NCBI GenBank assembly: GCA_900313155.1
Contig: OMQE01000100.1
Location: 1-9,356 of the forward strand
Source: an uncultured Rhodospirillaceae bacterium
GTDB lineage: Bacteria; Pseudomonadota; Alphaproteobacteria; RF32; CAG-239
Direction of reading: 5' to 3'
DNA: 9,356 nt
The notes beneath the pieces were generated by a model. The model worked only from the letters and a program-made list of their open reading frames with translations, did not search any database and was not told the origin of the DNA. The position numbers and the translations under genes are program-made. Every line of letters starts with the position of its first letter. Position 1 is the first letter of the stretch. Below, in pieces: positions 6,470-9,356 of this stretch.

Positions 6470-6799
6470 ATGAAAAAGTTTCTTCTAGAGGGGGCTATCG
6501 TTTCATGGAAATCCGAAGATGCCCAAACGACTGTTGTGACACTATTGGTGCTTTCTTGCACCCAAGTTGAAAACGGCAAAAAATGGCGCTTTGAGCAGCC
6601 TCCTTCAATTGATGTAGTTTTTGATAACCGCGATCATACCTTGAAGCAACAAGTGGATTTGATTTCCTCAAATATGCGCCTTGAAGTGTTGGTCAGCCTA
6701 TTTGAAAATGGCTCATACAAGGCTGTACTGCAAAAATCGGTAGGGCACAAACCTCGCCGACTGGAGGAACTGATTCAAGCAGTGGAAGCAGTCAAGTAA
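6470..6799 (+). CDS. Small conserved-looking protein of unknown function
   Basis: I do not recognise this 109-residue protein. It has no signal peptide or membrane segment. After MKKF, residues 5-30 alternate in a beta-strand-like way (LLEGAIVSWKSEDAQTTVVTLLVLSC), which could be the start of a small beta-rich fold. Further strand-like stretches are RLEVLVSLFENGSYKAVLQKS (70-90), and a helix (RRLEELIQAVEAVK) ends it. One cysteine is present (Cys30). The codon use resembles the flanking genes, the gene has its own terminator, and it lies alone between two operons, all of which favour a real gene. The ATG at 6470 is the only sensible start: an in-frame TGA lies upstream at 6425, and no Shine-Dalgarno sequence is seen. 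Probably a cytoplasmic, soluble protein; no function can be proposed. Confidence 0.65.
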   Translation: MKKFLLEGAIVSWKSEDAQTTVVTLLVLSCTQVENGKKWRFEQPPSIDVVFDNRDHTLKQQVDLISSNMRLEVLVSLFENGSYKAVLQKSVGHKPRRLEELIQAVEAVK

Positions 6800-6811
6800 C
6801 TCTTTAACCCC

Positions 6812-6850
6812 AAACCCGCTGATAAATAAATCAGCGGGTTTTGCTTTTTT
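6812..6850 (+). terminator. Rho-independent terminator
   Basis: A perfect 12-bp stem pairs 6812-6823 (AAACCCGCTGAT) with 6830-6841 around a six-base loop (AAATAA). It runs straight into a T-rich tract (TTTTGCTTTTTT). It ends transcription of the small unknown gene and probably of any read-through from holA. On the opposite strand the stem is the same but the T tract is poor, so it may stop the leftward nfeD operon only weakly. Confidence 0.9.
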
Positions 6851-6864
6851 GATAAAATTACCTA

Positions 6865-7332
6865 TTACTCAATTACCAAAATGACGCCGTCTTTAACACC
6901 GATTACTTTGGCGTTGTTGCCTCTCTTGAGTGGTTTTTCGCAAGCGGCTATCCAATATCCGTCACCGATTTTGACTTTGGTGCGATTATCAACCACATCT
7001 TCTGCCAAAGTGACCGTCTGCCCCACATATTGTGCTGCCGAATCGTTCAAATGACTATATTCTGTCGGTGTTTTTGTTTTTTTGAAAATGTAGCCGTAGA
7101 CATAGAGCCCGATAAGCGCAAAAATGGCTGAAAACACCGCAAACCAAATGAGCTGTGTGGTGAGTGCCAATGGTGTAAAATATACCACAACACTCATCAC
7201 AAAAGCGGCGAATCCGAACCAAATTAAATATACCCCCGGTGCAATCAGTTCCAAAAGCGATAATATCAATCCAACCACAATCCAGTTCGTTGCGTCAGAT
7301 TCAAATATAAACGGCAAAGACCACGACCACAT
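6865..7332 (-). CDS. NfeD-family inner-membrane protein
   Basis: A 155-residue short-form NfeD protein (the YbbJ type, without the N-terminal protease domain). Three hydrophobic segments lie at about residues 17-36, 37-53 and 60-82. The first carries the family's LLELIAPGVYLIWFGFAA pattern. A soluble OB-fold domain follows at about 98-155, with LNDSAAQYVGQTVTLAEDV, KVKIGDGYWIAAC and the closing GVKDGVILVIE. NfeD proteins associate with SPFH proteins at the membrane; the soluble domain is thought to meet the partner. It begins three bases after the stop of the SPFH gene. Its ribosome-binding site (GGAG, complement of 7341-7344, eight bases before the ATG) lies in the end of that gene, so translation is coupled. 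It is the last gene of the leftward operon. Confidence 0.9.
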   Translation of the reverse strand: MWSWSLPFIFESDATNWIVVGLILSLLELIAPGVYLIWFGFAAFVMSVVVYFTPLALTTQLIWFAVFSAIFALIGLYVYGYIFKKTKTPTEYSHLNDSAAQYVGQTVTLAEDVVDNRTKVKIGDGYWIAACEKPLKRGNNAKVIGVKDGVILVIE

Positions 7333-7335
7333 CGG

Positions 7336-8262
7336 CTATGCTCCTTTTTTAGGGTTATCATTTTTTATCACGTCTTTCACCAGCTCTGAAATACCGGCAA
7401 CGGTGCTCATAACTTGCGTTGTGTCAACAGGCAACATCAAAAGTTTTTGGTTTGGTGAAGTCACAATCCCTTGCAGAGCTTCAATATATTTTTGCCCCAA
7501 AAAGTAGTTCAATGCCTTCGGGTCACCTTTGGCAATAGCCTCTGAAACCATATAGGTAGCTTTGGCTTCGGCCTCAGCCGAACGTTCACGAGCCTCGGCC
7601 TCGCGAAAGGCGGCTTCTCTTTTACCTTCGGCCTCTAAAATTGCTGCTTGTTTAGAACCTTCGGCTTGCAGAATTTCCGATTGGCGCTGACCTTCGGCTT
7701 CCAAAATATCGGCACGCTTGTTACGTTCGGCCTTCATCTGTCGAGCCATGGCATCAATCAGGTCTTTTGGCGGTGTAATATCTTTAATTTCAACACGCGT
7801 AACTTTCACGCCCCATGGAATAGTTGCCACATCTACAACCGACAGCAATTTTTGGTTGATTTCATTGCGTTGGGACAACAGCTCATCAATTTCCATACTG
7901 CCGATAACCGTTCTGATGTTAGTCATCACCAAATTCATAATGGCATAGTCCAAATTTTCTACCTGATAGGCGGCATTAACGGCATCTTGAATTTGGTAAA
8001 ACAGCACACCGTTCACGGTAACCATAGCATTATCTTTGGTAATAACTTCTTGTGAAGAAACTTGCAATACCTGCTCTTTGCGATTGATTTTGGCACCGAT
8101 GCTTTCAAAAATCGGAATCAAAATATGAAACCCCGGCTTGAGCGAACGCGTATATTTACCAAAATTTTCTACTGTATATTCAAACCCTTGGCGTACAATC
8201 ACCACCGATTTGAGCAAAATACCCACAACTAAAACTAAAAGTGCAATTGCAACTGCTTCCAT
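7336..8262 (-). CDS. qmcA: SPFH/band 7 membrane protein, QmcA type
   Basis: A 308-residue protein of the stomatin/prohibitin/flotillin/HflK-C family, closest in layout to QmcA and paraslipins. One N-terminal membrane anchor (about 3-20) is followed by VIVRQGFEYTVENFGKYTRSLKPGFHILIPIFE (21-53), the family's opening motif. The SPFH domain continues to about residue 165, including PWGVKVTRVEIKDITPP. A charged coiled coil (about 167-240) contains four 11-residue repeats, and a hydrophobic C-terminal region follows. Such proteins form large ring or cage oligomers in the inner membrane and organise membrane domains or protect proteases. Downstream nfeD is the expected partner, as in the ybbK-ybbJ pair of Escherichia coli. 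AAAGGA (complement of 8271-8276) lies eight bases before the ATG. The gap to the upstream DUF2155 gene is 16 bp. Confidence 0.93.
   Translation of the reverse strand: MEAVAIALLVLVVGILLKSVVIVRQGFEYTVENFGKYTRSLKPGFHILIPIFESIGAKINRKEQVLQVSSQEVITKDNAMVTVNGVLFYQIQDAVNAAYQVENLDYAIMNLVMTNIRTVIGSMEIDELLSQRNEINQKLLSVVDVATIPWGVKVTRVEIKDITPPKDLIDAMARQMKAERNKRADILEAEGQRQSEILQAEGSKQAAILEAEGKREAAFREAEARERSAEAEAKATYMVSEAIAKGDPKALNYFLGQKYIEALQGIVTSPNQKLLMLPVDTTQVMSTVAGISELVKDVIKNDNPKKGA
7576..7707 (-). repeat. Four 33-bp (11-residue) coiled-coil repeats in the SPFH gene
   Basis: Residues 186-229 consist of ILEAEGQRQSE, ILQAEGSKQAA, ILEAEGKREAA and the diverged FREAEARERSA. Each is encoded by 33 bases with a shared core for EAEG. 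Eleven-residue periodicity is typical of the right-handed coiled coils of SPFH oligomers, so this is a protein structural repeat rather than a mobile one. Confidence 0.85.
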
Positions 8263-8278
8263 TGTTTTATTCCTTTCA

Positions 8279-8959
8279 TTATTGTTCTATTGCTTCTGTT
8301 TGTTCTTCTATTTTTTCGATTTGCTCCGAATCTTCTCCGCTTTCGCCACCGGTTTCAATGTCTTCATTTTCTTCGTCATAAATAAATTCGACCGACATCA
8401 TTTCTTGGGCGGCATCATCATTTTGCGGTTCATTTTCTGCTTGCATTTCCGCAATTGGCGTATTGGTTTCAGTTTCTTGTTCCGTCACCGCTTCTTCCGG
8501 CGTTACCTCCTTACCGTCACGAATCATTTTGAGAGTATCGCGTGCCGAAAGTTGCTCGGCATCAAGCAAAGCTGTTTTATCAATTTTTGTATTATAACAT
8601 TTGAGCAACCAAACGTCAAAAATCGGATGTTCCACCGCGTGAGTTGCCGGCGAAGAAGAAATCATCCAGCCCTTAAAAATATTGACTTGTTCGCCTTGCA
8701 ACGTGGTGTCTGCCACATCTACAAAAGCAAAATTATCAGGCGTTTCTTCCACCGGACGAGTTTTACAAGAGCGCACCACAATAGAAAGCGAACCGAACTT
8801 GACTTCTCCGCCCACCGGAACATTTATAACACTAACCCGACCGGTGATTTTATCCATTGCCTGCATTTGGGCGGTGTTAGTATCTATTTCTTCGGCATGA
8901 ACATTTGTTATTGCACCAAACAGTCCGAGTGCGCAAACAAAAGCGCTTATTTTATTCAT
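8279..8959 (-). CDS. Secreted DUF2155 protein with a long acidic tail
   Basis: A 226-residue protein with a Sec signal peptide (MNKISAFVCALGLFGAITNVHA, cleavage expected after Ala22). The DUF2155 domain spans about 38-122: ITGRVSVINVPVGGEVKFGSL, IVVRSCKTRPVEETPDNFAFVDV, and FKGWMISSSPATHAVEHPIFDVWLLKC. Cys65 and Cys121 are the only cysteines in the mature protein and could pair. A helical link follows, and from about residue 150 a tail of 76 residues is very acidic (about 28 Asp/Glu and a single Lys). The domain is common in Alphaproteobacteria and its function is not established; export to the periplasm is predicted. The gene overlaps the end of mlaD by eight bases (ATGAATAA), with CGGAG about seven bases before the ATG, so it is probably coupled to it and shares its envelope role. 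Confidence 0.88.
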   Translation of the reverse strand: MNKISAFVCALGLFGAITNVHAEEIDTNTAQMQAMDKITGRVSVINVPVGGEVKFGSLSIVVRSCKTRPVEETPDNFAFVDVADTTLQGEQVNIFKGWMISSSPATHAVEHPIFDVWLLKCYNTKIDKTALLDAEQLSARDTLKMIRDGKEVTPEEAVTEQETETNTPIAEMQAENEPQNDDAAQEMMSVEFIYDEENEDIETGGESGEDSEQIEKIEEQTEAIEQ

Positions 8960-9356
8960 TTTTATCTCCGTTGTCGGTTACCATAAAGATAATTTCGCCC
9001 ACCATATCTTCGAGGGTTTTGAAATCTTTGGTTTTGGTAAATTTGTCACCGTCTGCCAGAAATTCCTTGCTTTTTCCCGGTTCGATTTTAACAAATTTAT
9101 CGCCCATTAAGCCATCGCCGACAATTGCCACTGTGCTGTCTTTAGGCAACAGAACATCTCCGGCAATGCTGAAATTGACATTGACCGTATAGTCTTCGTT
9201 GTTGAGTTTTTGCGCGGTTACCGTGCCAACTTTGATACCGTTGATGCGCACATCGGAGCCAATGCTTAAACCACCCACCTTCATAAAGTCGGCTGAAAGC
9301 GTATAGCCTTTCACCACTTGCAAATCAGAAACTCTGTAAGCAAAAATCAAAAACAG
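8952..9356 (-). CDS. mlaD: MlaD-type MCE-domain phospholipid transporter subunit (5' part missing)
   Basis: The C-terminal 134 residues of an MCE protein are in the window; the frame stays open to the right edge. The visible start is the end of the single membrane helix (LFLIFAYRVSD). The MCE core follows: YTLSADFMKVGGLSIGSDVRINGIKVGTV, the strand YTVNVNFSI, and the typical GLMGDKFVKIEPG near the end of the domain, then a short tail without a long coiled coil. MlaD forms a hexameric ring on the periplasmic side of the inner membrane and, with the MlaFEB transporter, moves phospholipids between the membranes to keep outer-membrane asymmetry. The usual full length is about 150-180 residues, so only the first few tens are missing. 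mlaE and mlaF would be expected further right. An apparent TTG start at 9348-9350 is an artefact of the truncation. Confidence 0.9.
   Translation of the reverse strand: MFLIFAYRVSDLQVVKGYTLSADFMKVGGLSIGSDVRINGIKVGTVTAQKLNNEDYTVNVNFSIAGDVLLPKDSTVAIVGDGLMGDKFVKIEPGKSKEFLADGDKFTKTKDFKTLEDMVGEIIFMVTDNGDKNE

Noticed and set aside
7576..7707. CRISPR-like or mobile repeat
   Set aside because: The 33-base units are contiguous without spacers, diverged, and in frame within a coiled coil of a well-known family.
8138..8986. A 282-codon open frame on the plus strand
   Set aside because: It lies antisense to the DUF2155 gene and the start of the SPFH gene, both well supported by domains and ribosome-binding sites. 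Its translation is rich in Phe, His and Arg without any recognisable motif.
9348..9350. TTG as the start codon of the MCE-domain gene
   Set aside because: The frame stays open to the window edge and the hydrophobic residues just upstream continue the membrane helix, so the true start is outside the window.

Overview
The window looks like chromosome from a low-GC, uncultured-type alphaproteobacterium. The main evidence is the run leuS-lptE-holA, a gene order usual in Alphaproteobacteria, and an mlaD-DUF2155 pair, also usual there. LPS-transport (LptE) and Mla-type lipid-transport genes show a Gram-negative, double-membraned cell. A relative of the gut-associated alphaproteobacterial lineages is plausible, but that is inference from AT-rich style and gene content only.

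Layout. (1) Positions 1-2155 hold a small regulatory block: a full-length LysR-type regulator (+), a shortened LysR-like regulator (-) whose 3' end overlaps the first gene by 47 bp, and a GNAT acetyltransferase (+) divergent from the short regulator. The 95-bp gap between the last two carries face-to-face promoters that overlap, and the acetyltransferase may be translated from a leaderless mRNA. (2) Positions 2304-6370 form a tightly overlapped operon: leucyl-tRNA synthetase, the LPS-assembly lipoprotein LptE (TTG start) and the DNA polymerase III delta subunit HolA. Each junction overlaps by 11 bp. (3) Positions 6470-6799 hold an unrecognised 109-residue protein, closed by a clear rho-independent terminator. 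(4) Positions 6865-9356 hold a leftward operon, in transcription order mlaD (cut by the window edge), a DUF2155 secreted protein, a QmcA-type SPFH membrane protein and its NfeD partner. Apart from two gaps of 148 bp and 99 bp the DNA is nearly all coding. No gene-free stretch exceeds 300 bp, and I see no RNA gene, CRISPR array, insertion sequence or phage gene.

How the genes work together. The leftward operon is an envelope-maintenance set: phospholipid transport (MlaD), a periplasmic DUF2155 protein, and the SPFH/NfeD pair that scaffolds or maintains inner-membrane domains. LptE in the rightward operon serves LPS insertion in the outer membrane. The LysR/GNAT block looks accessory.

Most content is housekeeping, and I do not see a new defence or mobile system. 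The points most worth a second look are: a leuS whose motifs do not match the usual alphaproteobacterial type although it sits in the native alphaproteobacterial locus; its N-terminal extension, which looks like a duplicated first helix; the mini-LysR lacking half of its effector domain, with its promoter interlocked with that of the acetyltransferase; and the small unknown gene with a perfect TATAAT against its start codon.
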